Source: Paenirhodobacter hankyongi
GTDB lineage: Bacteria; Pseudomonadota; Alphaproteobacteria; Rhodobacterales; Rhodobacteraceae
Direction: 5' to 3'
DNA length: 64,000 bases
Assembly: GCF_003664585.1 (NCBI RefSeq)
Contig: NZ_RCHI01000001.1
Coordinates: forward strand, 124,001-188,000
Shown: piece by piece, positions 43,697 through 52,478 of the stretch
Numbering within the stretch: position 1 is the stretch's first letter
How the letters are laid out: the number at the start of each line of letters is the position of its first letter
The notes under the pieces: generated by a model
What the model saw: only the letters and a program-made list of their open reading frames with translations
What the model was told of the DNA's origin: nothing
Databases searched by the model: none
Program-made: the position numbers and the translations under genes

Positions 43697-44427
43697 CAGC
43701 GCCTCCTGCGGCGGACCACGGGGATCGTGGTGCGGATATATTCGATGTCCGGATGCGGCGGCCGGCCGTGGGTGCGGGCCCAGAAGCCCGGCCCGCCCAT
43801 GCGCAGGAAATGCGGCACGCACAGCACGAGCCCGGCGAGGAAGCCGCCGATATGGGCCCAATAGGCGACGCCGCCGGTGAGGCTCGTCTCGGTGCTGCCG
43901 ATCACCTGCAGCCCGAACCAGACGCCGAGCACGATCCAGGCGGGGATGGTGAAGATCCGGAAGAAGATGATGAAGATGATCAGCACATCGACGCGGGCGC
44001 GCGGGAACATCAGCAGATAGCCGCCCATCACCCCGGCGATCGCGCCCGAGGCGCCGACCATCGGGATCGTGCTGGTCGGGTCAATGGCGATCTGCGCGCC
44101 GGCCGCGGCGAGGCCCGAGAGCAGGTAGAAGGCAAGGAAGCCGAGCGGGCCGAACTGATCCTCGAGATTGTCGCCGAAGACCCACAGGAACAGCATGTTG
44201 CCGCCCACATGCATCAGGCTGGCATGGAGGAACATATGGGTGAACAGCCCCCACAGCCAGGCGCCCTGCGACACCGCCGCGGGATAGAGCGCGCCCGCCT
44301 GCCACAGCCCCTCCATGTTGCCGCCCCAGGGCGCGGTCAGGAGATAGAGCGCGAGGTTGATCGCGATCAGGCCCCGGGTGATCCAGGGCGTGCGCATCGA
44401 GGGGTTGTGGTCGCGGATCGGGAACAT
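43696..44427 (-). CDS. rhomboid intramembrane serine protease
   Basis: A 243-residue, six-helix rhomboid. The catalytic serine is S127 in VGASGAIAG and the histidine is H192 in AYWAHIGGF. The oxyanion region HVGGNMLFLWVFGDNLED (73-90) is present. Rhomboids cut transmembrane helices inside the membrane. It shares an operon with the GFA gene, coupled by ATGA, and follows the META lipoprotein gene by 45 bp in the same direction. The ATG at 44427 gives a short basic N-terminus (FPIRDHNPSMRTPWITRGLI). Confidence 0.92.
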   Translation of the reverse strand: MFPIRDHNPSMRTPWITRGLIAINLALYLLTAPWGGNMEGLWQAGALYPAAVSQGAWLWGLFTHMFLHASLMHVGGNMLFLWVFGDNLEDQFGPLGFLAFYLLSGLAAAGAQIAIDPTSTIPMVGASGAIAGVMGGYLLMFPRARVDVLIIFIIFFRIFTIPAWIVLGVWFGLQVIGSTETSLTGGVAYWAHIGGFLAGLVLCVPHFLRMGGPGFWARTHGRPPHPDIEYIRTTIPVVRRRRR

Positions 44428-44472
44428 GGGGCGAGAGTTTCCGATCCGCCCCGTCCCGTCAAGCGAGCGGCC

Positions 44473-44883
44473 TTATTTCTGCGCGCGGATCAGCACCTTG
44501 CCCGCGGCATCGGTGAGCTCGAGCACATCGCCGGCCATCTGCGCATCCTTGGCGCGGCCGATGGTCGAGTGGAAGGCGCGCTCGACCTCTTCGGCCGGGC
44601 CGAGGCAGGCCATCCGGGTGCCGGCCAGCGCGCCGATCTCGAGCTTGCCGTCATGCGTGCTGACCCGGCCCGAATAGCGGTTGCAGCCCGAGGTGCCGGC
44701 GATCATCCCGTCCTCGGGGCGGGCGAGGGTGACGCTGACACCCTCGGGCACGGCGGTGCCGGCGATCTCGGTCACATGCCACTCGACGCCCATGCCCAGC
44801 AGTTCGAGCGGGTCGGCGGCGGCCTCGTCCTTGCAGGCGGCAAGCGCAAGGCAGGCGAGGGCGGTCAGCATCAGGCGGCGCAT
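44473..44883 (-). CDS. META-domain lipoprotein
   Basis: A 136-residue lipoprotein: signal LMLTALACLALAAC with lipobox LAAC, followed by a META/HslJ-type domain (WHVTEIAGTAVPEGV, then GMIAGTSGCNRYSG and GTRMACLGPAEEVERAF). The domain has the GCNxYxG core of the family. Function of META lipoproteins is not established; some are associated with heat shock or antibiotic stress. It is read in the same direction as the regulator upstream and the rhomboid gene downstream. Confidence 0.85.
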   Translation of the reverse strand: MRRLMLTALACLALAACKDEAAADPLELLGMGVEWHVTEIAGTAVPEGVSVTLARPEDGMIAGTSGCNRYSGRVSTHDGKLEIGALAGTRMACLGPAEEVERAFHSTIGRAKDAQMAGDVLELTDAAGKVLIRAQK

Positions 44884-44957
44884 GGGGGTCCTCCGGTCAT
44901 GTGCCGCGCACAGTGGGCCCGGGGGCGGGCGCCCGCAACCCGCATCACGAAAGCGTG

Positions 44958-45788
44958 TCAGAAGGTGGGCGGCGTGTTCACCCAGATCACCACGGTGCGG
45001 CCGTCGGCGGCATTCGCCCAGGCATGCGGGCGGCGGCTTTCGAAATAGATCGAATCGCCGATGCCCAGCTCGTGCACCTCCTCGCCGTCGAGGGTGATGC
45101 GGAAGCGGCCCTCGAGCACGGTGATGAATTCCTCGCCCTCGTGGCCATAGCCGCCTTCCGAGGCGGCGCCGGGGGCGAGGATGAAGCGGTGACAGTCCAT
45201 CTGCCGGCGGCCCTCGGCCAGCACCTCGACGCGCACCCCCTCGACCGGCATCGGCCAGATCCGCGCCGCGCCCGAGCGCACCACCGGGCTGCCCGGCGCG
45301 TCCTGCCCCGACAGCCGCGACACCGTGGTGCCGTAATACTGCGCCAGATCGGCGAGCACCTTGAAGCTGACGCCGGCGCCGGTGCGCTCGAGTGTCGACA
45401 GCGCCGAGGCCGAGATCGCCATCGCCTGCGCCACGTCATCAAGCTTTTCGCCGCGGGCGTTGCGCAGCTGGCGCAGAGCGGCGCCAAGCGGTTCGTTGGT
45501 GATTGCCGTGGCGGCCCCGGTGCTGTCGCCCTCGGCCTCGAGCGTGGCGCGGATCGCCGCCGGGTTCAGCCCCGCCTCGCGGCGCAGGAACGAGATCCGC
45601 TGCAGCCGCGCCACATCGGCCGCGCTGTAAAGCCGCTGCCCCGAGGCGCGCCGCTGCGGCGCGATCAGCCCCTGCGTCTCCCACAGCCGCAGCGTCGAGG
45701 GCGCAACGCCCGCCGCGCGCGCCGCTTCGGTCACGCGGAAGGTCGGTTCGCCGTCGGTCTGGTCAGAGGGGGCGCTGGAATCGGTCAT
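44958..45788 (-). CDS. three-domain transcription regulator: MerR HTH + XRE HTH + cupin
   Basis: A 276-residue protein with two different helix-turn-helix domains. Residues 17-86 are MerR-type (FRVTEAARAAGVAPSTLRLW, then GQRLYSAADVARLQRI). Residues 102-160 are XRE-type (GAALRQLRNARGEKLDDVAQ, then SASALSTLERTGAGVSF). Residues 195-271 form a cupin_2 (EGGYGHEGEEFITVLEGRFR and GDSIYFESRRPHAWAN). XRE-cupin regulators usually sense polyamines or amino-acid derivatives, which fits a neighbour that is a 4-aminobutyrate aminotransferase. It is divergent from gabT across 110 bp holding an 18-bp palindrome. Confidence 0.82.
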   Translation of the reverse strand: MTDSSAPSDQTDGEPTFRVTEAARAAGVAPSTLRLWETQGLIAPQRRASGQRLYSAADVARLQRISFLRREAGLNPAAIRATLEAEGDSTGAATAITNEPLGAALRQLRNARGEKLDDVAQAMAISASALSTLERTGAGVSFKVLADLAQYYGTTVSRLSGQDAPGSPVVRSGAARIWPMPVEGVRVEVLAEGRRQMDCHRFILAPGAASEGGYGHEGEEFITVLEGRFRITLDGEEVHELGIGDSIYFESRRPHAWANAADGRTVVIWVNTPPTF

Positions 45789-45832
45789 TTTCTAAGCCTT
45801 ACACTGGCAATCTGCAGGGCACCATCAAAGGG

Positions 45833-45850
45833 TGCAAGAAATTTCTTGCA
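45833..45850. promoter_or_regulatory. 18-bp perfect palindrome between the fusion regulator and gabT
   Basis: TGCAAGAAATTTCTTGCA (45833-45850) is its own reverse complement. It sits 45 bp after the regulator's start and 49 bp before gabT, in an AT-rich patch, and a TGCAAAG half follows at 45858-45864. Such a dyad is the natural operator for a dimeric regulator; the MerR/XRE/cupin protein encoded beside it is the prime candidate. Confidence 0.65.
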
Positions 45851-45898
45851 GAAAAAATGCAAAGTGCGATGGTGAGTCATCACGAATCGGAGTTCCCC

Positions 45899-47185
45899 AT
45901 GACCGTGCAAACCTCGCCCGAACTTACCGCCCGCAAGAACGCCGCCGTCGCCCGCGGCGTGGGCATGACCACGCAGATCTACGCCGCCAAGGCCGAGAAC
46001 TCCGAGGTCTGGGACAAGAACGGCAAACGCTACATCGACTTCGCCGCCGGCATCGCCGTGGTGAACACCGGCCACCGTCACCCGAAGGTGATCGAGGCGG
46101 TGAAGAAGCAGCTCGACGCCTTCACCCACACCTGTCACCAGGTGATGCCCTACGAAAACTATGTCGTGCTGGCCGAGCGCCTGAACGCCAAGGTTCCGGG
46201 CGATTTCCCGAAGAAGACGATCTTCACCACCACGGGCGCCGAAGCCGTTGAAAACGCGATCAAGATCGCGCGTCACTACACCGGCCGCTCGGGCGTGATC
46301 GCCTTCGCCGGCGGCTTCCACGGCCGCACCTTCATGACCATGACGCTGACCGGCAAGACCGCGCCCTACAAGGTCGGTTTCGGCCCGATGATGAACGACG
46401 TCTGGCACCTGCCCTACCCGAACGCGCTGCACGGCGTGTCGATGGATGACGCGCTCGAGGCGCTGAACCGTCTGTTCAAGTCCGACGCCGACCCGACCCG
46501 CATCGCCGCGATCATCCTCGAGCCGGTGCAGGGCGAAGGCGGCTTCGTGCCGGCTCCCGAAGGCTTCATGAAGAAGATCCGCGAGATCTGCGACGAGAAC
46601 GGCATCGTGATGATCGCCGACGAGGTGCAGACCGGCTTTGCCCGCACCGGCAAGCTCTTCGCGATGGAACACCACGGCGTTGCCGCCGACATCACCACCA
46701 TGGCCAAGGGCCTTGGCGGCGGTCTGCCGATCTCGGCGGTGACCGGCCGTGCCGAGATCATGGACCACGCCCAGCCGGGCGGCCTTGGCGGCACCTATGC
46801 CGGCAACCCGCTGTCGGTGGCCGCGGCGAATGCCGTGCTCGACGTGATCGAGGAAGAGGGCCTGTGCGACCGCGCCGCCCGTCTGGGTGCGCGCCTGAAG
46901 CAGCGCCTTGCCAGCCTGCAGGACCAGGTGCCGGAACTCGTCGAGATCCGCGGCCCGGGCTTCATGAACGCGGCCGAGTTCAACGTGGCGGGCACCGACA
47001 CGCCGAACCCGGACTTCGTGAAGAAGGTCTGTGAAGAGGCGCTCGAGCGCGGCCTCGTGCTGCTGACCTGCGGCGTCTACGGCAACGTGATCCGTTTCCT
47101 GTCGCCGCTCACCATCCAGGAGCCGGTGTTCGAGGAAGCCCTCGACATCCTCGAGGCCTCGATCCTCGCCGCGAAGAAGGGCTGA
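45899..47185 (+). CDS. gabT: 4-aminobutyrate aminotransferase
   Basis: A 428-residue fold I class III PLP aminotransferase transferring the amino group of GABA to 2-oxoglutarate and releasing succinate semialdehyde. The Schiff-base lysine is K270 in TTMAKGLGGG, D241 in ADEVQTGFAR contacts the PLP nitrogen, and VNTGHRHPKVIEAV plus HTCHQVMPYENYV mark GabT rather than ornithine aminotransferase. The start at 45899 has GGAG ahead; longer in-frame extension runs through the regulator. An Lrp gene follows 4 bp later. Confidence 0.92.
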   Translation: MTVQTSPELTARKNAAVARGVGMTTQIYAAKAENSEVWDKNGKRYIDFAAGIAVVNTGHRHPKVIEAVKKQLDAFTHTCHQVMPYENYVVLAERLNAKVPGDFPKKTIFTTTGAEAVENAIKIARHYTGRSGVIAFAGGFHGRTFMTMTLTGKTAPYKVGFGPMMNDVWHLPYPNALHGVSMDDALEALNRLFKSDADPTRIAAIILEPVQGEGGFVPAPEGFMKKIREICDENGIVMIADEVQTGFARTGKLFAMEHHGVAADITTMAKGLGGGLPISAVTGRAEIMDHAQPGGLGGTYAGNPLSVAAANAVLDVIEEEGLCDRAARLGARLKQRLASLQDQVPELVEIRGPGFMNAAEFNVAGTDTPNPDFVKKVCEEALERGLVLLTCGVYGNVIRFLSPLTIQEPVFEEALDILEASILAAKKG

Positions 47186-47189
47186 CACG

Positions 47190-47654
47190 ATGTGGGGAGA
47201 GGCTCCGCGCGGGGAACGGCTCGATGACACCGATCAGCGCCTGATCGCCGCCTTGCGGCGGGACGGGCGTGCCTCGGTCTCGGACCTGGCCGCGCAGCTC
47301 GGCCTCTCCCGCGCCACCGTGCGCACGCGCATCGAGAGGCTGGTCGCGCGGGGCGAGATCTCCGGCTTCACCGTGCTCACCCGCGCCGACGTCACCGCCT
47401 CGCCGGTGCGCGGCATGATGATGCTCACCGTCGAAGGGCGCGCCACCGAGCGCGTCGTGCAACGGCTGCTCGGCCTGCCTGCGGTGCAGGCCGTGCACAC
47501 CACCAACGGCCAGTGGGACCTGATCGTCGAGATCGGCACGCGCAGCCTGCCCGATCTCGACGAGACGATCCTGCACATCCGCCGCATCGAAGGGGTGCAG
47601 CGGACCGAGACCAACCTGCAGCTGTCGACCCGCCGTCCCTCGGCGCGTCTCTGA
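47190..47654 (+). CDS. Lrp/AsnC-family transcription regulator
   Basis: A 154-residue regulator with an N-terminal winged helix-turn-helix (LDDTDQRLIAALRRDGRASV, then LAAQLGLSRATVRTRIERL) and a C-terminal RAM/ACT-like effector domain (TTNGQWDLIVEIGTRSLPD, ILHIRRIEGVQRTETNLQL). Lrp-type proteins form octamers and respond to amino acids. It directly follows gabT (4 bp), so it likely belongs to the gabT transcript. A GC hairpin follows at 47676-47695. Confidence 0.88.
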   Translation: MWGEAPRGERLDDTDQRLIAALRRDGRASVSDLAAQLGLSRATVRTRIERLVARGEISGFTVLTRADVTASPVRGMMMLTVEGRATERVVQRLLGLPAVQAVHTTNGQWDLIVEIGTRSLPDLDETILHIRRIEGVQRTETNLQLSTRRPSARL

Positions 47655-47675
47655 CGCCTTCCCTCCGGCCCGCGC

Positions 47676-47695
47676 GCGCGCCATGATGGGCGCGC
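47676..47695 (+). terminator. GC hairpin after the Lrp gene
   Basis: GCGCGCC (47676-47682) pairs with GGCGCGC (47689-47695) across a 6-base loop. It lies 21 bp after the Lrp stop and just before the next gene's ribosome-binding site. It has no T run, so it is a weak terminator at best. Confidence 0.35.
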
Positions 47696-47711
47696 AAGGG
47701 GAGGGGCGGCG

Positions 47712-48968
47712 ATGGACGAGACGATGCTGAAGCTGGGCGTCGCGCTGGCGATCGGCCTTCTGGTCGGGCTCGAACGTGGCTGGCGCGAGCGCGACGAGCC
47801 CTCGGGCAGCCGCACCGCGGGGCTGCGCACCTATGGCATCTTCGGCCTGCTCGGCGGCGTTTTCGCCGCCGTCAGCCTGGCGCTCGGTTCCTCGATCGTG
47901 CTCGGCGCGGCCTTTCTCGGCTTCGCGGCGCTGTTCGGTCTCTTCGAATACCGCGAATCCCGGCATGACGAGAATTTCAGCGTCACCGGGCTGATGGCCG
48001 GCCTTGGCGTCTTCGGCCTCGGGGCGCTCGCCGTGGTCGGCGACTACCGGGTCGCCGCGGCAGGCGGCACGGCGCTCGCCGGCATCCTTGCCAGCCGCGA
48101 GATGCTGCATGGCGCGCTGCGCCGGCTGAGCTGGGTCGAGCTGCGCTCGGCCCTTGTCCTTGCCGCGATGACGGTGATCGTGCTGCCGCTGCTGCCCGAC
48201 CGCACGATCGACCCCTGGGGCGGTTTCAACCCGCGCGAGGTGTGGTTCTTCACCGTGCTGATCGCGACGATCTCCTATCTCGGCTACATCGCGGTGCGGA
48301 TGCTGGGCACGACGCGCGGGCTGATCGTCAGCGGGCTTGCCGGCGCGCTCGTCTCCTCGACCGCGGTCACCGTGGCGCTCGCGCGCATGGCGAAGGAGGC
48401 CGAGCGCCCGGTGCCGCTCGCCGGCGCCGCGGCGCTGGCGGCGCTGGTGTCGGTGCTGCGGGTGACGGTGGTCGTCGGGCTGATCGGCGGGCCGGTGCTG
48501 GTGCAGATCCTGCCGGTCACCGCCACGGCGGCGGCGGTGCTGGCGCTGGTCGGCGGGCTGGTGCTGGCGCGGGCGAAAAGCCTGCCCGAGGGCAGCGAGA
48601 TGTTGCGCAACCCCTTCGAGCTGCGCGCGCTGCTGGCCTTTGCCGCGCTGTTCTCCTGCGTTTCGATGCTGAACGCCGCACTCAGCGCGCGCTTCGGCGG
48701 TTCGGGCCTGATCGTCACCTCGGCCGCCTCGGGCCTTCTCGACGTCGATGTCGCGGTGCTGAGCGCGCTGCGCCTGACGGGCGAGGACTTCGCCGCGCCG
48801 ATGGTCGCCGGGGCGGTGCTGATGGCGCTTGTCTCGAATACCGTCGGGCGGATCTTCCTGTCGATGCTGGCGGGGCCGGTGCGGTTCTGGGCAGCGCTGG
48901 CCCTGATCTCGGCGCTCGCCGTTGCGGCGGGCGGGGCGGTCTTTGCGGTGCTCTCCGCCGCCGGCTGA
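47712..48968 (+). CDS. MgtC/DUF4010-type membrane protein
   Basis: A 418-residue protein with many hydrophobic helices. The N-terminal part (about 5-150) follows the MgtC/SapB pattern (LGVALAIGLLVGLERGWRER, then AGLRTYGIFGLLGG); the rest follows the DUF4010 family (RGLIVSGLAGALVSSTAVTV and GLLDVDVAVLSALRL). Role unknown; MgtC-like domains link to magnesium or envelope stress. It starts with ATG at 47712 after GGGGAGGGG. Confidence 0.85.
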   Translation: MDETMLKLGVALAIGLLVGLERGWRERDEPSGSRTAGLRTYGIFGLLGGVFAAVSLALGSSIVLGAAFLGFAALFGLFEYRESRHDENFSVTGLMAGLGVFGLGALAVVGDYRVAAAGGTALAGILASREMLHGALRRLSWVELRSALVLAAMTVIVLPLLPDRTIDPWGGFNPREVWFFTVLIATISYLGYIAVRMLGTTRGLIVSGLAGALVSSTAVTVALARMAKEAERPVPLAGAAALAALVSVLRVTVVVGLIGGPVLVQILPVTATAAAVLALVGGLVLARAKSLPEGSEMLRNPFELRALLAFAALFSCVSMLNAALSARFGGSGLIVTSAASGLLDVDVAVLSALRLTGEDFAAPMVAGAVLMALVSNTVGRIFLSMLAGPVRFWAALALISALAVAAGGAVFAVLSAAG

Positions 48969-49068
48969 GCATCACCATCGCGTGCCCCCGCGACAATGAC
49001 GCGCAGCCACCTTGGCCGGGGCCGCCAGACCTTCTATGATCGCGGCCGCGGACAGAGAGGACATTCCC

Positions 49069-51030
49069 ATGATTGCAGAGCTCGGCCATTTCGCCCTGAT
49101 CCTCGCCTTTTGCGTGGCGCTGATCCAGATGGTGATCCCTCTGATCGGCGCCCAGAAGGGCTGGAGCGGCTGGATGGCGGTTGGCGACCCCGCCGCCTCG
49201 GCCCAGTTCCTGCTGATCGCGGTCGCCTTCGCCGCGCTGATGCACGGCTTCGTCACCTCGGATTTCTCGCTGAAGGTGGTCTACGAGAACTCGCATACCG
49301 ACAAGCCGATGCTTTACAAGGTCACCGGGCTCTGGGGCAACCACGAGGGCTCGATGCTGCTGTGGGTGCTGATCCTGTCGCTCTTCGGCGCCGCCGCGGC
49401 CTGGTTCGGCGGGGCGCTGCCGCCGCGGCTGCGGGCGCGGGTGCTGTCGGTGCAGGCCTCGATCGGGGTGGCCTTCCTCGGCTTCATCCTGCTCACCTCG
49501 AACCCTTTCACCCGCCTGGCCGAGCCGCCCTTCAACGGCCGCGACCTGAACCCGCTGCTGCAGGACCCGGGCCTCGCCTTCCATCCGCCCTTCCTCTACC
49601 TCGGCTATGTCGGGCTCTCGATGGCCTTCTCCTTCGCCGTCGCCGCGCTGATCGAGGGCCGCGTCGATGCCGCCTGGGCCCGCTGGGTCCGGCCCTGGAC
49701 GCTTGCCGCCTGGATCTTCCTGACCATCGGCATCGCGCTCGGCTCGTGGTGGGCCTATTACGAGCTTGGCTGGGGCGGCTTCTGGTTCTGGGACCCGGTC
49801 GAGAACGCCTCCTTCATGCCCTGGCTTCTGGCCGCGGCGCTGCTGCATTCGGCGATCGTCGTCGAGAAGCGCGAGGCGCTGAAGAGCTGGACGATCCTTC
49901 TTGCGATCATGGCCTTCGGCTTCTCGCTGATCGGCACCTTCATCGTGCGCTCGGGCGTCATCACCTCGGTGCACAGCTTTGCCAATGACCCGAAGCGCGG
50001 CATCTTCATCCTGTTCATCCTCGCCCTCTTCGTCGGCGGCGCGCTGACGCTTTACGCCGCGCGGGCGGGGGCAATGCAGGCGAAGGGCGTGTTCTCGATG
50101 GTGTCGCGCGAAAGCGCACTGGTGCTGAACAACATCCTGCTGGCCACCGCGGCGCTTGTCGTCTTTGTCGGCACGCTCTGGCCGCTCGTCGCCGAGATGG
50201 CCTGGGGCCGCAAGCTCTCGGTCGGTGCGCCGTTCTTCGACAAGGCCTTCACCCCCTTCATGGTGATCCTCGCCCTGATCCTGCCGATCGGCGCGATGAT
50301 GCCGTGGAAGCGGGCGACCCTTGGCAAGCTCGTGCGCCCGCTCGCCCCGGCAGCGATCCTGGCGCTCGCCGTCGCGGGCCTTGCCTGGACGCTCGAGACC
50401 GGCCGCCCGGTGCTGGCGCTGGTCGCGGCGGGGCTGGGCTCGTGGCTCGTCTTCGGGGCCGCGGCCGAGCTTTGGGTGCGCGCCGGTCGCACGCCGGCCC
50501 GTCTCGCCCGTCTGCCGCGCGCCGACTGGGGCAAGGCCACCGCGCATTCGGGGCTGGGCGTGGTCTTCGCCGGCATCGGCCTGCTGATGGCGGGCCAGGT
50601 CGAGGATATCCGCGTCGCCCAGGTCGGCGAGACCTTCACCGTCGCGGGCTATGCGATCACCCTCGACACCGTCGAGCACCTGCCGGGCCCGAACTACACC
50701 ACCACCGAGGCGACGATCACCGTGCGCCAGGACGGCAAGTTCGTCGCCACGCTGCATCCCGAGAAGCGGATCTACCCGGTGCAGGCGATGCCGACGACCG
50801 AGGCCGACATCGACAACGGCTTCCTGCGCGACGTCTATCTGGTGATCGGCGACCCGCAGGAGGGCGGTGGCTGGGCGGTGCGCACCTATATCAAGCCCTT
50901 CGCGGACTGGATCTGGGCCGGCGCGCTGCTGATGGCCCTTGGCGGGCTGCTCAGCCTGAGCGACCGGCGCTATCGCGTCGCCGCCGGCGCCCGCAAACCC
51001 GCCGCCTCCACCATCCAGCCCGCGGAGTGA
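49069..51030 (+). CDS. ccmF: cytochrome c haem lyase subunit CcmF
   Basis: A 653-residue protein with many membrane helices and the tryptophan-rich haem-handling motif WGGFWFWDPVENASFMPWL (about 235-253). It also has VTGLWGNHEGSMLLW, typical of CcmF/CycK. It works with CcmH to attach haem b to apocytochrome c in the periplasm (system I). The start was set at 49069 (GAGAGGA upstream) rather than an in-frame ATG at 49036, because the protein family begins at MIAELG. ccmH follows 2 bp later. Confidence 0.93.
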   Translation: MIAELGHFALILAFCVALIQMVIPLIGAQKGWSGWMAVGDPAASAQFLLIAVAFAALMHGFVTSDFSLKVVYENSHTDKPMLYKVTGLWGNHEGSMLLWVLILSLFGAAAAWFGGALPPRLRARVLSVQASIGVAFLGFILLTSNPFTRLAEPPFNGRDLNPLLQDPGLAFHPPFLYLGYVGLSMAFSFAVAALIEGRVDAAWARWVRPWTLAAWIFLTIGIALGSWWAYYELGWGGFWFWDPVENASFMPWLLAAALLHSAIVVEKREALKSWTILLAIMAFGFSLIGTFIVRSGVITSVHSFANDPKRGIFILFILALFVGGALTLYAARAGAMQAKGVFSMVSRESALVLNNILLATAALVVFVGTLWPLVAEMAWGRKLSVGAPFFDKAFTPFMVILALILPIGAMMPWKRATLGKLVRPLAPAAILALAVAGLAWTLETGRPVLALVAAGLGSWLVFGAAAELWVRAGRTPARLARLPRADWGKATAHSGLGVVFAGIGLLMAGQVEDIRVAQVGETFTVAGYAITLDTVEHLPGPNYTTTEATITVRQDGKFVATLHPEKRIYPVQAMPTTEADIDNGFLRDVYLVIGDPQEGGGWAVRTYIKPFADWIWAGALLMALGGLLSLSDRRYRVAAGARKPAASTIQPAE

Positions 51031-51032
51031 CC

Positions 51033-51485
51033 ATGCTGAAACGTCTTGCGCTGCTGCTGCTTCTGGCCACCCCCGCCCATGCCGTGCAGCCCGACGAGGT
51101 GCTGGCCGATCCCGCGCTCGAGAAACGCGCACGGGAAATCAGCCAGGTGCTGCGCTGCCCGGTCTGTCAGGGCGAGAACATCGACGAATCGAATGCCGAT
51201 GTCTCGCGCGATCTGCGGCTCCTGGTGCGCGAGCGCCTGACGGCGGGCGACAGCAATGCGCAGGTGCTCGACTACATCACCGCGCGCTATGGCGAATATG
51301 TGCTGTTCGAGCCGGAAAGGACCGGCGCGAACCTGATCCTCTACTGGACCGGGCCGGCGGTGCTGCTGGTGGCGCTTGGCGGTGCCTTCGTCTGGATCCG
51401 CCGCCGCCGGCGCGAGGAACCGCCCGCGGCGAAGGCCCTCAGCCCCGAGGAAGAGGCGCGGCTGAAGGAGCTGATGAACTCCTGA
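51033..51485 (+). CDS. ccmH: cytochrome c maturation protein CcmH
   Basis: A 150-residue thiol protein. The signal peptide is LKRLALLLLLATPAHA, then LRCPVCQGENIDESNA with the redox pair C42/C45 (CPVC is the CcmH signature), and a C-terminal membrane helix (LYWTGPAVLLVALGGAFVWI) with a charged tail. It reduces the apocytochrome CXXCH disulfide so that haem can be attached. The ATG at 51033 lies 2 bp beyond the ccmF stop. CcmI and the rest of the ccm set are not here. Confidence 0.92.
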   Translation: MLKRLALLLLLATPAHAVQPDEVLADPALEKRAREISQVLRCPVCQGENIDESNADVSRDLRLLVRERLTAGDSNAQVLDYITARYGEYVLFEPERTGANLILYWTGPAVLLVALGGAFVWIRRRRREEPPAAKALSPEEEARLKELMNS

Positions 51486-51573
51486 GCCACCCGCGGCCCG
51501 GGCCGTGACGCACGGTTTCGCTTTCGTCCCCCGTTGTCCCGGCTAATCTCCGGTCGGGACAAGGGAGGACGGC

Positions 51574-52350
51574 ATGAGCTGGCAGACGATCCGTTACGAG
51601 ATTTCCGAGGGGCTTGCGGTCATCACGATGAACCGCCCCGAGGTGATGAATGCGCTCAACACCACGATGCGGGCCGAGCTGCTCGAGGCGCTGAGCCGCG
51701 CCACGGGCGAGGCGCGGGCGATCGTGCTGACCGGCGCGGGGCGGGCCTTCTGCTCGGGCCAGGACCTGGCCGATGGCGCGGCGACCGGGGTGCTCGAACT
51801 CGAGACCGTGCTGCGCGAGGAATACGAGCCGATCCTGAAGGCGATCACCGACTGCCCGGTGCCGGTGATTGCCGCGGTGAACGGCGCCGCGGCCGGGGCA
51901 GGGGCCAATCTTGCGCTCTCGGCCGATGTGGTGATCGCTACCGAATCGGCGGTCTTCCTGCAGGCCTTCACCCGGATCGGGCTGATGCCGGATGCGGGCG
52001 GCACCTATTGGCTGCCGCGGCAGGTGGGGCTTGCCCGCGCCATGGGGCTCGCGCTTTTTGCCGACAAGGTCACTGCGGCCGAGGCCGCCGCGCAGGGAAT
52101 GATCTGGGAGGCGGTGCCCGACGTCGATTTCGCCCATCACTGGCGTGCCCGCGCCGAGCATCTGGCCAAGGGCCCGACCCGCGCCTTTGCCGCGGTGAAA
52201 CGCGCGATGCGGGAAAGCTCGGCCAATGATCTGTCGGCGCAGCTGTCGCTCGAGGCGGAACTGCAAGGCGGGCTTGGCCTGACGCAGGACTTCCGCGAGG
52301 GGGTGCAGGCCTTCCTCGAGAAGCGCGCGGCACGGTTCGAGGGCCGCTGA
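51574..52350 (+). CDS. enoyl-CoA hydratase/isomerase (PaaG-like)
   Basis: A 258-residue crotonase-fold enzyme. Oxyanion-hole segments are AFCSGQDLADG (about 61-70) and NGAAAGAGANLALSADV. The aspartate in IGLMPDAGGTYWLPR matches the position used by PaaG-type isomerases, which lack the second glutamate of classic enoyl-CoA hydratases. It may isomerise ring-epoxide or 3,4-dehydroadipyl-type CoA esters; exact substrate unknown. Ribosome-binding site GGGAGG at 51563-51568. Confidence 0.85.
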   Translation: MSWQTIRYEISEGLAVITMNRPEVMNALNTTMRAELLEALSRATGEARAIVLTGAGRAFCSGQDLADGAATGVLELETVLREEYEPILKAITDCPVPVIAAVNGAAAGAGANLALSADVVIATESAVFLQAFTRIGLMPDAGGTYWLPRQVGLARAMGLALFADKVTAAEAAAQGMIWEAVPDVDFAHHWRARAEHLAKGPTRAFAAVKRAMRESSANDLSAQLSLEAELQGGLGLTQDFREGVQAFLEKRAARFEGR

Positions 52351-52354
52351 GCGC

Positions 52355-52383
52355 TTGCCGGCGGGCCCCGGGCACGCTAGCCA
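52355..52383 (+). promoter_or_regulatory. possible tRNA-Leu promoter
   Basis: TTGCCG (52355-52360) and TAGCCA (52378-52383) are 17 bp apart, with the tRNA starting 11 bp after the -10 candidate. The -10 hexamer is a modest match. Confidence 0.4.
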
Positions 52384-52393
52384 AGGGCCGAGT

Positions 52394-52478
52394 GCGGGCG
52401 TGGCGAAATGGTAGACGCATGGGACTTAAACTCCCTCGGGCCCAGCCCATGCCGGTTCGAGTCCGGTCGCCCGCACCA
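52394..52478 (+). tRNA. tRNA-Leu, anticodon TAA
   Basis: An 85-base gene including an encoded CCA. Acceptor stem GCGGGCG (52394-52400) pairs with CGCCCGC (52468-52474), with A as discriminator and CCA at 52476-52478. The anticodon arm is GGGA-CTTAAAC-TCCC, giving anticodon TAA (reads UUA/UUG). A long variable arm (CTCGGGCCCAGCCCAT region) and a T arm with TTCGAGT confirm a class II leucine tRNA. Confidence 0.93.
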
